Assembly: GCA_040387195.1 (NCBI GenBank)
Contig: JAZKEF010000003.1
Location: forward strand, 1 to 64,000
From: UKL13-3 sp040387195
GTDB lineage: Bacteria > Bacteroidota > Bacteroidia > UKL13-3
DNA: 64,000 bases
Direction of reading: 5' to 3'
The notes under the pieces are model-generated. The model made no database searches. It was given only the letters and a program-made list of their open reading frames with translations, and was not told where the DNA came from. Shown piece after piece: positions 39,301 through 46,413 of the stretch (the stretch's first letter is position 1; every line of letters begins with the position of its first letter). Both the position numbers and the translations under genes were made by a program.

Positions 39301-40647
39301 TAATTTTTCGGTATACTGTTTTACCCGTACAAGCGGATTATAGTCCAGTAATCCCTGAACTTTTTCATACCGTACATCCCTGAAATAATTATTCGACTCA
39401 AACTTTGCCGGCTGATTGTCATTAATCATGTCAATATCAATTTTAGGATTATCAAGCGGCCAGCGGATTTCATCGCAGTAAAATTCGATATTGTGATAGG
39501 TATCAAAAAAAGGAGCCTGTGAAATCCCCTGATCGCTTCTGTATACCGATACAAAAGCATCCTTCAATCTGTATGTAAACTCAACCTGCGGATGGTAAAT
39601 TGAATCTTTATCAAGGAGAATAATCAGTTCCGATTTTTGCGTATGAACCTTATCCCCCCTTACAATTAATTCCTTCGCCCTTACCTTAAATACAGGTTTA
39701 TCTTTATAGGAAAACACCATCTGGGCTTTAATCGAATCTACGGAAGTGCCGATAATGGTCTTACCCTTCATCCCAAATCCTCCGGTGAATTTTGCACGGC
39801 CAAATGGAAAATCTTTCAGTACAGCCTGAAACGAACTAAACTGCGGATAGGTTGACCTTTCGCCCATACTTTGTGTCATGGGCCTGTCAATTACCTTTCC
39901 TGCAATCGGTTTTTCAAACAACATCGGATAATAAAACAATGCCGTATCTGCTGTTACAAATCCGCTGGTAAAATCAATCGAATATTTCACCAGGTCGGCA
40001 TACATTTTTGCCGAATCCGTTCCTACCCTTGTCCAGTCAATCTTGCCTCCGGTCCCAATCCATTTTTTGCGGTTAGGGTAATACACACCCGAAGTCCGGT
40101 ATATTTCAAGTGTATCACCTGTGGTATAACAAATCAAATCGGTATTTTTTACTACAAATGCCGCTTCGCCTTTCGTTTGCAGGTTAATGTCAATATTACT
40201 GCTTACCCATTTCATTACTCCTTGCTCAAAAATGATATGATCGGCAAAAATGTTTCGTGAAATCTTTAAAAACTCCTTGAACTCATCCTTGGATTGGGAA
40301 AGGGAAAGATTGAGCGCTTTGTGCCAGGTATCAAATTTACCCACCTGATTGTTTTCAATCAATCCATTCATGGAGCGCAGGTAGTCATTAAAGGTAGGGG
40401 CGCCCATATGCAGGTTCACCATCTGATTGCTCAACTTGATGACCGACATTTTTTGCGGATTGGTTAATCTTCCGGTATTGTAAAAACCCAGAAAATCACC
40501 CATCGATTCCTGTGTAGGTTTATCGCCAAGCGATTCGATGTACTTCTCATAATCGGCTCCAAACTGCACCAAATCATAGCTTAACTGCGCCTTTGCGGCA
40601 AAACCAACACTAAAAAGTAAAAATATAAGACTGAATTTCCTGACCAT
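36307..40647 (-). CDS. Large exported beta-rich protein of unknown function (1446 aa)
   Basis: A signal peptide (MVRKFSLIFLLFSVGFAAKA) is followed by about 1425 residues dominated by alternating beta-strand patterns (for example DFSGKLHAGKVEFFGNGFAF and TVQEGLTYKTGLTTLDLKDY). No catalytic motif, membrane segment or T9SS sorting domain is recognised, so a periplasmic or envelope location is likely. The repeated xFxGxLxAGxxxFxGxG texture recalls OstA/AsmA-like lipid-conduit proteins, but this is only a resemblance. It is tightly linked to plsY (2-bp gap), which fits a role in lipid or envelope transport. The ATG at 40647 is chosen because the longer frame starts inside the fabV terminator. Confidence 0.8.
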   Translation of the reverse strand: MVRKFSLIFLLFSVGFAAKAQLSYDLVQFGADYEKYIESLGDKPTQESMGDFLGFYNTGRLTNPQKMSVIKLSNQMVNLHMGAPTFNDYLRSMNGLIENNQVGKFDTWHKALNLSLSQSKDEFKEFLKISRNIFADHIIFEQGVMKWVSSNIDINLQTKGEAAFVVKNTDLICYTTGDTLEIYRTSGVYYPNRKKWIGTGGKIDWTRVGTDSAKMYADLVKYSIDFTSGFVTADTALFYYPMLFEKPIAGKVIDRPMTQSMGERSTYPQFSSFQAVLKDFPFGRAKFTGGFGMKGKTIIGTSVDSIKAQMVFSYKDKPVFKVRAKELIVRGDKVHTQKSELIILLDKDSIYHPQVEFTYRLKDAFVSVYRSDQGISQAPFFDTYHNIEFYCDEIRWPLDNPKIDIDMINDNQPAKFESNNYFRDVRYEKVQGLLDYNPLVRVKQYTEKLKITGFYIEDYANFFKSNKSDIKIQMIELNDKGFISYDSEKEYVKVRRKLQDYVNAHAGRTDFDAIAFFSIIKRYPNASLSLINNDLIVQGVPKFYFSDSQNVYIIPKDQQITIKKNRNMDFSGKLHAGKVEFFGNGFAFDYNMFQIRLSNVDSMKFFYKDEKTGMDLPIKSALQNIYGTLSIDHPFNKSSRKKFPGYPIFKSETGANIYYDKVTTYNGIYNRNRFSFKLDPFTLDSLNELNFETIKLEGTFLAGGIIPDMRADLNLQEDKSLGFKITEATYPMYGGKGTGTIALYLSDSGFFGNGKLDYLTSTSSSHKFELFLDSVNAHCDAFENKRNTLFPTVSAVNTYERWMPYGDSLLVLDKDIDMQVSDKRSFFNGTLLLTPGAMTGNGHVDIDKARLIATLLYLKPDNILTDSGFFQLKSHIDSTKFAFMSGSVKANINLTSRKGDFVLNTQGINTDFTFNQYVGSFEDFTWFMDDEKIDFKSVIQGEEPSSYLVSVRTVQEGLTYKTGLTTLDLKDYSLYAKKIPFIAVGDAHIFPDSQKVVIREGANIDEIYHSKIIADTLSKFHKIEEATLRIEGKFALKGTGTYEYMDQKKNKQKFFLNEITIDAQHQLMAKTDIPDSIKFNAGTNIRFQGRVVLRSIEKNLEYDGFFLPTHALSYPRTDWFRNKAIINPDSVFINLQPTLTNQNKQALTNGFYISNDSAHAYAAFFTRKRNGSDPELMKVEGVLYYDEKDKEFRMGSTDKLFKDGLKGNVLKVNEGKQTTTGEGRFKFGYETGKFEFTTAGTAVLDASDTSFKMHLAGLLNFPIPAAALKLMYDSLYNQSDNGEIPSFKSDFMKKAVAELVDDKFVGRATEEIEENSVKATPDLQKTIFISELHLKWSPVSRSLISVGNIGINSFDKYRLERQVKGRLEMTKRRSGDDFVLYIQSPQNGSWYFFKYQRNILYVVGSDALFNTYIKDNIDKLSKDEFKLRQANIADRNRYVKAMKKTQ

Positions 40648-40703
40648 GAATAGTAAACGATTTTTGAACAAGCAAGGTATTAAAAAGAACCCACAGGAAC
40701 GAA

Positions 40704-40740
40704 AAAAGCGCAAACATGTATTCCACATTTGCGCTTTTTG
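40704..40740 (-). terminator. Terminator of fabV
   Basis: AAAAAGCGCAAA (40704-40715) pairs with TTTGCGCTTTTT (40729-40740), a 12-bp stem with T tracts on both sides. It lies 20 bp past the fabV stop and before the next gene's ATG. Confidence 0.88.
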
Positions 40741-40759
40741 CCAATGATAATGCTGAATC

Positions 40760-41950
40760 TTATTGCAACCCCATCATTTGTACATTTTCATTTACATCTT
40801 CCTCATAATTTACAGCAGCAAAACCAAACCCGAACAAATTCAGGAAATCGGCTTTATACCCATTTAAGTCACCCAGTTGCGGTAATGTTTCTGTAGTTGA
40901 TTGAGCCCATAAATCCGTTATTTCTTGTTGCACATCTGCGCGCATCTCCCAATCATCAATCCGTATCCTGCCTTTTTCATCAGTCGGAATAGGTTGGCCG
41001 GAGTACAACCGTTCGCTGAATAAACGCTGAATTTGTTCAATACAACCTTCATGGATTCCTTTTTCCTTCATCGTTTTATACAACAACGAAATATACAATG
41101 GAATAACAGGAATGGCTGAACTTGCTTGTGTGACCAATGCTTTATTTACCGACACGTATGCTTTCCCGTTCACATTTTTCAATTTGTTGGTGATAGTAAA
41201 AGCCGTTGCTTCCAAATGATCCTTTGCGCTGCCAATGGTTCCTTTGCGGTAAACAGCTTCTGTTAATCCCGGACCAATATATGAGTATGCTACAGTCATT
41301 GCATTATCCGACAAAACTCCGGCTTGCTGTAAAGCATCCATCCACATCTCCCAGTCTTCACCTCCCATTACCGCTATGGTGTTGGCTATTTCCTCCTCAT
41401 TGCAGGGTTCAATGGTAATATCGGAAACAATGCCCGAATGAAAATCCACTGTTTTATTGGTAAATGATTGCCCAATAGGTTTTAATACTGAGCGGTGCAA
41501 TACACCTGTTGTAGGATGCATTCGAACCGGTGATGCCAAACTATAGATAACAAGATCTATTTTGCCCAAATCCGCCTTGATTGTATCAATGGTTTTGTTT
41601 TTCACTTCTGTTGAAAAGGCATCCCCGTTAATACTTTTGGCATATAACCCTGCCTTATCGGCTTCTTGCTGAAAAGCCACACTGTTATACCATCCCGGGG
41701 AAGCGGTTTTACCTTCCTGTGGTTCCTTTTCAAAAAATACACCTATGGTACCCGCGTTTGATCCAAATGCACTTGTGATTCTGGAAGCCAAACCAAATCC
41801 TGTGGAGGCTCCGATAACCAATACATTTTTAGGGCCTGCAACCGATTCCTTTGATTTAACATAAGCAATCTGATTCAACACGTTTTGCTCGCATCCTTTG
41901 GGATGCGATGTCAAACAAATGAATCCACGCATTCTTGGTTCTATGATCAT
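40760..41950 (-). CDS. fabV: Trans-2-enoyl-CoA/ACP reductase FabV
   Basis: FabV reduces the trans-2-enoyl thioester in the last step of each fatty-acid elongation round, using NADH. It is a long (396 aa) short-chain-dehydrogenase relative. Features: N-terminal MRGFICLTSHPKGCEQNV, NAD-binding VLVIGASTGFGLASR, FEKEPQEGKTASPGWYN, and the catalytic Y-x8-K motif at Tyr234 and Lys243 (VYRKGTIGSAK). FabV replaces or complements FabI in some bacteria and is often insensitive to triclosan; whether FabI is also present is not visible here. The gene is followed by a strong terminator. Confidence 0.96.
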   Translation of the reverse strand: MIIEPRMRGFICLTSHPKGCEQNVLNQIAYVKSKESVAGPKNVLVIGASTGFGLASRITSAFGSNAGTIGVFFEKEPQEGKTASPGWYNSVAFQQEADKAGLYAKSINGDAFSTEVKNKTIDTIKADLGKIDLVIYSLASPVRMHPTTGVLHRSVLKPIGQSFTNKTVDFHSGIVSDITIEPCNEEEIANTIAVMGGEDWEMWMDALQQAGVLSDNAMTVAYSYIGPGLTEAVYRKGTIGSAKDHLEATAFTITNKLKNVNGKAYVSVNKALVTQASSAIPVIPLYISLLYKTMKEKGIHEGCIEQIQRLFSERLYSGQPIPTDEKGRIRIDDWEMRADVQQEITDLWAQSTTETLPQLGDLNGYKADFLNLFGFGFAAVNYEEDVNENVQMMGLQ

Positions 41951-42016
41951 AATTTTAGTTTTTTTTTCTTATAAAGAAACTCACCAGTGAATCTACTCAA
42001 TTACCCAATCACTTAA

Positions 42017-42781
42017 TTAATTCATGGCTTTAACAATATCCGTGAAGCTGCGGCTTTGCAATGCAGCTCCCCCAACCAATGCACCATCAATATCCGGTGC
42101 GGCAAACAATTCTGCAGCGTTTTCGGCTTTCACACTTCCTCCGTATTGGATCGTCAAATTATCGGCTGTTGTAGTATCATATTTTTCCTTCACCAGGTTG
42201 CGGATAAATGCATGCACTTCCTGAGCCTGTTCTGTAGAGGCCGTTTTGCCCGTACCAATAGCCCAAACCGGCTCATATGCAATCACTACATTGGCAAACT
42301 GTTCAGCACTTAAGTGAAATAAGCCTTCGCTCACTTGCGATTTTAATACATCAAAGTGTTTATTGGCTTCACGCTCTTCGAGTGTTTCGCCACAGCAATA
42401 AATAGGCGTTAAGCCATTTGCCAATAAGGTATCTGTTTTTTTTGCCAACCAATCATTGTGTTCGCCAAAATACTGTCTGCGCTCACTGTGACCAACAATT
42501 ACATAGGTAGCTCCGCAACTTTTAATCATCCCTGCACTTACTTCGCCTGTATATGCCCCACTCTCATGGTTACTGCAATTTTGTGCCCCACTAAAAATGT
42601 TTGCCTGATCGGCAACCATCCTGCTCACCGCATTGATATGAACAAAAGGAGGCATAATCACTACTTGGGCAGAACCCCTGTATTCATCTTTCACCATCCC
42701 CACAATCTCTGTTACCAACCCCATTCCCTCCTCAAAGGTTTTATTCATTTTCCAGTTTCCTGCAATAATTTTCTTTCTCAT
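42017..42781 (-). CDS. tpiA: Triosephosphate isomerase
   Basis: Interconverts dihydroxyacetone phosphate and glyceraldehyde 3-phosphate in glycolysis. 254 aa. Active-site elements: N-terminal GNWKMN with the catalytic Lys, VIVGHSERR with the electrophilic His (about 97), AYEPVWAIGTGKTAS with the catalytic base Glu (about 169), and the phosphate loops IQYGGSVKAEN and DGALVGGAAL. It is in the same direction as the alternative glmU upstream (90-bp gap) and fabV downstream (66 bp), so co-transcription is possible but not shown. Confidence 0.98.
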   Translation of the reverse strand: MRKKIIAGNWKMNKTFEEGMGLVTEIVGMVKDEYRGSAQVVIMPPFVHINAVSRMVADQANIFSGAQNCSNHESGAYTGEVSAGMIKSCGATYVIVGHSERRQYFGEHNDWLAKKTDTLLANGLTPIYCCGETLEEREANKHFDVLKSQVSEGLFHLSAEQFANVVIAYEPVWAIGTGKTASTEQAQEVHAFIRNLVKEKYDTTTADNLTIQYGGSVKAENAAELFAAPDIDGALVGGAALQSRSFTDIVKAMN

Positions 42782-42871
42782 ATATGTATCGTATTTAGTT
42801 ATTAGTTTTTTGATGCCGGATCCTGACGATTGCTTCCAGTTCTTTCTTTCGTTTCCGGTGCCCGAAATCTC

Positions 42872-44053
42872 TTATCCTTTTTCCCAGAAACGGTATTTTG
42901 CACTCTCATTGTACACTGCCTTGATAATGTCCTTTTCAACATCATCAAATGTCACTCCCCTACGTGCGCACATGGCCTCGGCCGTTACAAAGGCTTTTTT
43001 AAGAATGAAGGTTTCAAAACCTTGTGGACCACCCCATGCAAATGATGGGATAAAATTACGCGGGAATCCTGCCCCAAAAATATTAGCCGCTACACCAACA
43101 ACAGTTCCCGTATTAAACATGGTATTGATTCCGCATTTTGAGTGGTCTCCCATCATCAGTCCGCAAAACGTTAACCCTGTTTTTTCGAATTTTTCAGTCC
43201 GGTAATTCCATAGTTTCACCTCTTCGTAGGTGTTTTTAAGGTTGGAGTTATTGGTATCTGCTCCAAGGTTACACCACTCACCAATTACGGCATTGCCTAT
43301 AAATCCATCATGACCTTTATTGGAGTATGCAAAAAATACTGCATTATTCACTTCTCCTCCTACTTTGCAATGCGGACCCACTGTTGTTGCAGGATAAATT
43401 TTAGCATCCATTTTCAATCCTCCATGTTCACATAGTGCAAAAGGACCTCTCACCATACAACCCTCCATAATCTCTGAATCCTTGCCAATATAAATACTTC
43501 CACCCGATGCATTTAAAATGGAGAACTCCACCTTAGCTCCTTCCTCGATAAAAATGCGCTCAGGTTTCACCACCCGGTTGGTATCAGAAATCGTTTGCGA
43601 TACCCTTCCTTTGGTTATCAAATCAAAGTCAGCTTCAATTGCAGCACCGTTGAGCGAAAAAATATCATACGAGAAATTCAACTTCATCATATCCGTTGCA
43701 GTCGATTCTATACGGTTTGTTGCCGCGTTCTCGTTTACTCCGGCAACACATGACGCTATAAGTGTATCCTTGAGATACAGGGCCTCTAAAGGCTTTAGTG
43801 CTTTTATCTCGGAGGCAAGGGTCTCATTAGGGAATATTGTACCATTTACAAACACATTGGTATCAGCCGATACCATTTTAAATTTGGTTTGCAGGTAATC
43901 TTTGGTTTTATAGGATATGGAGCCACCCAGATACTGTTTCCACTTTTCGGTAATTGTTAAAATGCCACACCTGATTTCGGATACTGGGCGAGTAAACGTG
44001 AAGGGCAAGAGATTTCCCCTGTCTATTTCAGTTTCAAACAATATATAGTTCAT
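42872..44053 (-). CDS. Alternative GlmU-like sugar nucleotidyltransferase / acetyltransferase
   Basis: A 393-aa Bacteroidota alternative GlmU (UDP-N-acetylglucosamine diphosphorylase / glucosamine-1-phosphate N-acetyltransferase family). The N-terminus has the family's own start, LFETEIDRGNLLPFTFTRPVSEIRCGI, instead of the classical LAAGxGTRM loop. The C-terminal half is a left-handed beta-helix of hexapeptide repeats (IYIGKDSEIMEGCMV, VGPHCKVGGEVNNAV, GEWCNLGADTNNSNL), as in acetyltransferases. It would make UDP-GlcNAc for peptidoglycan and LPS. A classical GlmU may or may not exist elsewhere. Start: ATG at 44053. Confidence 0.88.
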   Translation of the reverse strand: MNYILFETEIDRGNLLPFTFTRPVSEIRCGILTITEKWKQYLGGSISYKTKDYLQTKFKMVSADTNVFVNGTIFPNETLASEIKALKPLEALYLKDTLIASCVAGVNENAATNRIESTATDMMKLNFSYDIFSLNGAAIEADFDLITKGRVSQTISDTNRVVKPERIFIEEGAKVEFSILNASGGSIYIGKDSEIMEGCMVRGPFALCEHGGLKMDAKIYPATTVGPHCKVGGEVNNAVFFAYSNKGHDGFIGNAVIGEWCNLGADTNNSNLKNTYEEVKLWNYRTEKFEKTGLTFCGLMMGDHSKCGINTMFNTGTVVGVAANIFGAGFPRNFIPSFAWGGPQGFETFILKKAFVTAEAMCARRGVTFDDVEKDIIKAVYNESAKYRFWEKG

Positions 44054-44184
44054 ACTGCGATATTAATTGAAACGATTTGAAATAACTATATTCAAGGCTG
44101 CAATCGTATAAAGAAACCCGTTTCATTTTTTTCTTCTTCCGGGTGTAAAAGCCGCGAGAACCGAAAGCTAACGGCATAAAAAAA

Positions 44185-44207
44185 GCCTCCCGACAATATC
44201 GGGAGGC
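44185..44207 (-). terminator. Terminator of rpmE2
   Basis: GCCTCCCGA and TCGGGAGGC form a 9-bp stem with a 5-base loop. On the minus strand a run of seven T follows. It lies 20 bp past the rpmE2 stop. Confidence 0.92.
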
Positions 44208-44227
44208 CTTCACGTTGTATGAAGATC

Positions 44228-44482
44228 TTACTTCTTCTTTGCAGCGTAACGTTTGTTGAATTTATCAATACGTCCTGCTGTATCAATCAACATATTTGTT
44301 CCGGTAAAGAACGGATGTGATTTGTGAGAAATCTCTAATTTGAACAAAGGATATTCGTTGCCATCTTCCCATTTGATGGTTTCTTTGGTTTCAACTGTTG
44401 AGCGTGTCATAAAAGAGTAGTCGTTAGACATGTCTTTAAACACTACTTTTCTAAAATTTTTTGGATGGATATCTGCTTTCAT
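44228..44482 (-). CDS. rpmE2: Type B 50S ribosomal protein L31
   Basis: An 84-aa ribosomal protein L31 of the type B (zinc-free) form: MKADIHPKNFRKVVFKDMSN, FMTRSTV, KLEISHKSHPFFTG, GRIDKFNKRYAAKKK. It has no cysteines, so it lacks the zinc ribbon of type A L31. Type B copies in other bacteria are often induced on zinc limitation, but in Bacteroidota this is commonly the only L31. A 64-codon overlapping frame on the same strand is a shadow. Confidence 0.96.
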   Translation of the reverse strand: MKADIHPKNFRKVVFKDMSNDYSFMTRSTVETKETIKWEDGNEYPLFKLEISHKSHPFFTGTNMLIDTAGRIDKFNKRYAAKKK

Positions 44483-44655
44483 TTCTTAAAATTTTTAAAT
44501 TTTATATGGATTTTGCCATATCATTCAGTTCCGGCTCAATACTGTCCACAAAAAAAGGAATGCAAGCGGGTATTGTTCGAAAATGAGGGGCAAAAATAAC
44601 CATATTTTGGTTTAAGCCAAATATTTTCCAATAAAAATAATTACCGGGTACCTTA

Positions 44656-44684
44656 TTGAATTTACTGGGCTTCAGTTAACTTTG
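44656..44684 (+). promoter_or_regulatory. Bacteroidota-type promoter of the phosphoribosyltransferase gene
   Basis: TTG at 44656-44658, an 18-nt spacer, then TAACTTTG at 44677-44684 (TAnnTTTG). Transcription would begin about 12 nt before the ATG at 44703. A TTG that could extend the coding frame (44682) lies inside the -7 element, which rules that start out. Confidence 0.7.
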
Positions 44685-44702
44685 GCTGCAAATTTAGGTA
44701 AT

Positions 44703-45209
44703 ATGAGCGGACAAAAGATGCAAATTCTTACGGATATTCAGGTAAAACAAATGATTAAACGCATTTCGTACCAGATTTACGAAAACCACTTTAACGACAA
44801 GGAACTGATTATAGCGGGTATTGACGGTCGCGGAAATTACATTGCTCAACTTCTGGCCGATCAGCTTTCGGAAATTGCCAAAATTAAAATTTCATTTATT
44901 ACTATCAGCCTTGATAAAGACAATCCCAGTGGGGGCAATGTATCACTGAGTGATGAAAAACTCAAAATGACTGATAAACATGTAATAGTTGTAGATGACG
45001 TATTGAATACCGGCCGCACACTGGTATATGCCCTCACTCCTTTCATTCGAGCTAAAGCCAAAAAGATTCAGGTGGCCGTATTGGTTGACCGCAATCATAA
45101 AAACTTCCCTATTTCAGCCGACTATATCGGTATGCAACTTTCAACTACTCTTCAAGAACACGTTTCGGTAACCATTGAAAAGAAAAAAGTAAATGTGTAT
45201 TTGAGTTGA
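44703..45209 (+). CDS. Phosphoribosyltransferase, PyrR-like
   Basis: A 168-aa type I phosphoribosyltransferase. The PRPP-binding loop VIVVDDVLNTGRTL (about 97-110) is canonical, and the N-terminal TDIQVKQMIKRISYQIYEN resembles PyrR/UPRTase-type proteins. In Gram-positive bacteria PyrR is the pyr operon attenuator; in Bacteroidota such proteins are simply PRTases of uncertain base specificity, so the substrate (uracil or purine) is left open. No pyr genes are nearby. The ATG at 44703 is supported by the promoter. Confidence 0.86.
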   Translation: MSGQKMQILTDIQVKQMIKRISYQIYENHFNDKELIIAGIDGRGNYIAQLLADQLSEIAKIKISFITISLDKDNPSGGNVSLSDEKLKMTDKHVIVVDDVLNTGRTLVYALTPFIRAKAKKIQVAVLVDRNHKNFPISADYIGMQLSTTLQEHVSVTIEKKKVNVYLS

Positions 45210-45237
45210 TGGTGTTGCAATGCAACGCTGTTGGCGT

Positions 45238-45263
45238 GTTGACTTCGACTCCGCTCAGTCAAC
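45238..45263. repeat. Palindromic intergenic repeat with TTCGACTCCGCTC core
   Basis: GTTGACT (45238-45244) and AGTCAAC (45257-45263) form a 7-bp stem around TCGACTCCGCTC. The core resembles short dispersed palindromic repeats seen in many Bacteroidota intergenic regions. A second small inverted repeat (GTTGC..GCAAC) precedes it. Confidence 0.5.
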
Positions 45264-45355
45264 GTTAACTGCAACTCATCTGACATCATTTCATATGCAC
45301 ATTCCAACATCTTCATACTTCTACAGTATCTCATCTGCATATAACCTGATTGCAT

Positions 45356-45390
45356 AAAAAATCCCACCCAGAAACTGAGCGGGATTTTTT
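45356..45390 (-). terminator. Terminator of the HU gene
   Basis: AAAAAATCCC (45356-45365) pairs with GGGATTTTTT (45381-45390), a 10-bp stem with T runs, 23 bp past the stop of the minus-strand HU gene. Confidence 0.85.
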
Positions 45391-45412
45391 GTTGTCTAAC
45401 GACAAGTGTTAA

Positions 45413-45685
45413 TTACTTAACTTTAGCTTGTAAGTTAGCACCGGCTTTAAATTTCACAACCTTTTTTGCCGGGATGTTAATTTCTTTACCAGTTTGTGGG
45501 TTACGGCCCTTACGAGCTGCACGCTTAGTAACTGAGAAAGTACCAAATCCTACAAGAATAACTTTGTCATTCTTTTTCAAAGCAGTTTGTGTTGATGCCA
45601 TGAATGAATCCAAAGCAGCAGCAGCTTGTACTTTAGTGATCTTGGCAGCGTTTGCCATGTTGTCGATTAAATCTGACTTGTTCAT
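45413..45685 (-). CDS. hup: HU family DNA-binding protein
   Basis: A 90-aa nucleoid protein that bends and compacts DNA as a dimer. It matches HU along its length: MNKSDLIDNMANAAKI, the VILVGFGTFSVTKRAARKGRNP signature, and KVVKFKAGANLQAKVK at the end. The DNA-binding beta arm (RKGRNPQTGKEINIPAKK) is complete. It has a well-formed Bacteroidota promoter about 40 nt upstream and a strong terminator, as expected for a highly expressed gene. Confidence 0.97.
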   Translation of the reverse strand: MNKSDLIDNMANAAKITKVQAAAALDSFMASTQTALKKNDKVILVGFGTFSVTKRAARKGRNPQTGKEINIPAKKVVKFKAGANLQAKVK

Positions 45686-45722
45686 AGTTATAAATTAATT
45701 AATTGGTTGGTTATTACTCTAA

Positions 45723-45752
45723 CAAACTTAGTGATTGGCATGAATAAAACAA
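45723..45752 (-). promoter_or_regulatory. Bacteroidota-type promoter of the HU gene
   Basis: On the minus strand TTG (45752-45750), a 19-nt spacer, then TAAGTTTG (45730-45723). This is the clearest -33/-7 pair in the window. Predicted leader about 30 nt. Confidence 0.72.
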
Positions 45753-45862
45753 GCGGAAACACTGTCCTCCGCATTTTTTTTTAGGGGAAGATTTTCACAC
45801 GTTGTCAACATTTGCGCACCCTTAGCCCTTTTTGAGATCAAAATCATTCTGGCCAATTCCTC

Positions 45863-46399
45863 CTAAAGCATTGATATTACAGACTGTACGAAGGATTTTA
45901 CCGGTAACCTCACCCGCAGGTGTGCACAGCTATAATAAGGTTCTCTTTCGGCCAGCATTTGGTCAATAAAAGGCTCCAGTTCACCTGTTTCCTTACCTTT
46001 CAGCAGGGGTCTTTTGTCTGTATTCTGTCCTACCCTGCTTATAATAAATGCTGCATTAGCCTCCAGGTATACACTTTTTCCATGTGTGTTGATCCATTCC
46101 ATATTATCAAAAAAACAAGGTGTTCCTCCCCCAGTTGCAATAACCGAGTTAACATCTGTTGCTGTTTGATGTAAAATATGTTGCTCTGCTTCCCTGAAAT
46201 AAGACTCACCCTCCATATCAAATATCCGCTGAATGGAACGCCCTTCAATAAATGCGATTTGTGTATCGGTATCCAAAAAAGAATACCCAAGTGCATTGGC
46301 CAGTTGTTTTCCGAGTGTACTCTTGCCCACTCCCATCATGCCTATAAGATAAATACGTTCGGGTAAACCGACCGGCAAAGATGTATGCGGAATGCTCAT
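45863..46399 (-). CDS. aroK: Shikimate kinase
   Basis: Phosphorylates shikimate on its 3-hydroxyl with ATP in aromatic amino-acid synthesis. 178 aa. Walker A GMMGVGKST (about 20-28), the substrate-binding FLDTDTQIAFIEGRSI, the GGGTPCF motif, and the LID arginine in the NTDKRPLL segment are all present. The ATG at 46399 is chosen; a longer frame (to 46468) overlaps the end of the upstream gene and would put an untypical segment ahead of the kinase core. The gap to the upstream BT_3928-like gene is 14 bp, so the two are probably co-transcribed. Confidence 0.93.
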   Translation of the reverse strand: MSIPHTSLPVGLPERIYLIGMMGVGKSTLGKQLANALGYSFLDTDTQIAFIEGRSIQRIFDMEGESYFREAEQHILHQTATDVNSVIATGGGTPCFFDNMEWINTHGKSVYLEANAAFIISRVGQNTDKRPLLKGKETGELEPFIDQMLAEREPYYSCAHLRVRLPVKSFVQSVISML

Positions 46400-46413
46400 C
46401 TGGATGATGTTTG

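Noticed and set aside
44092..44286. 64-codon frame downstream of and overlapping rpmE2
   Set aside because: Covers the rpmE2 terminator and has no family resemblance.
45230..45270. tRNA-like TTCGACTCC word
   Set aside because: No acceptor, D or anticodon arms could be drawn around it; it belongs to a short palindrome.
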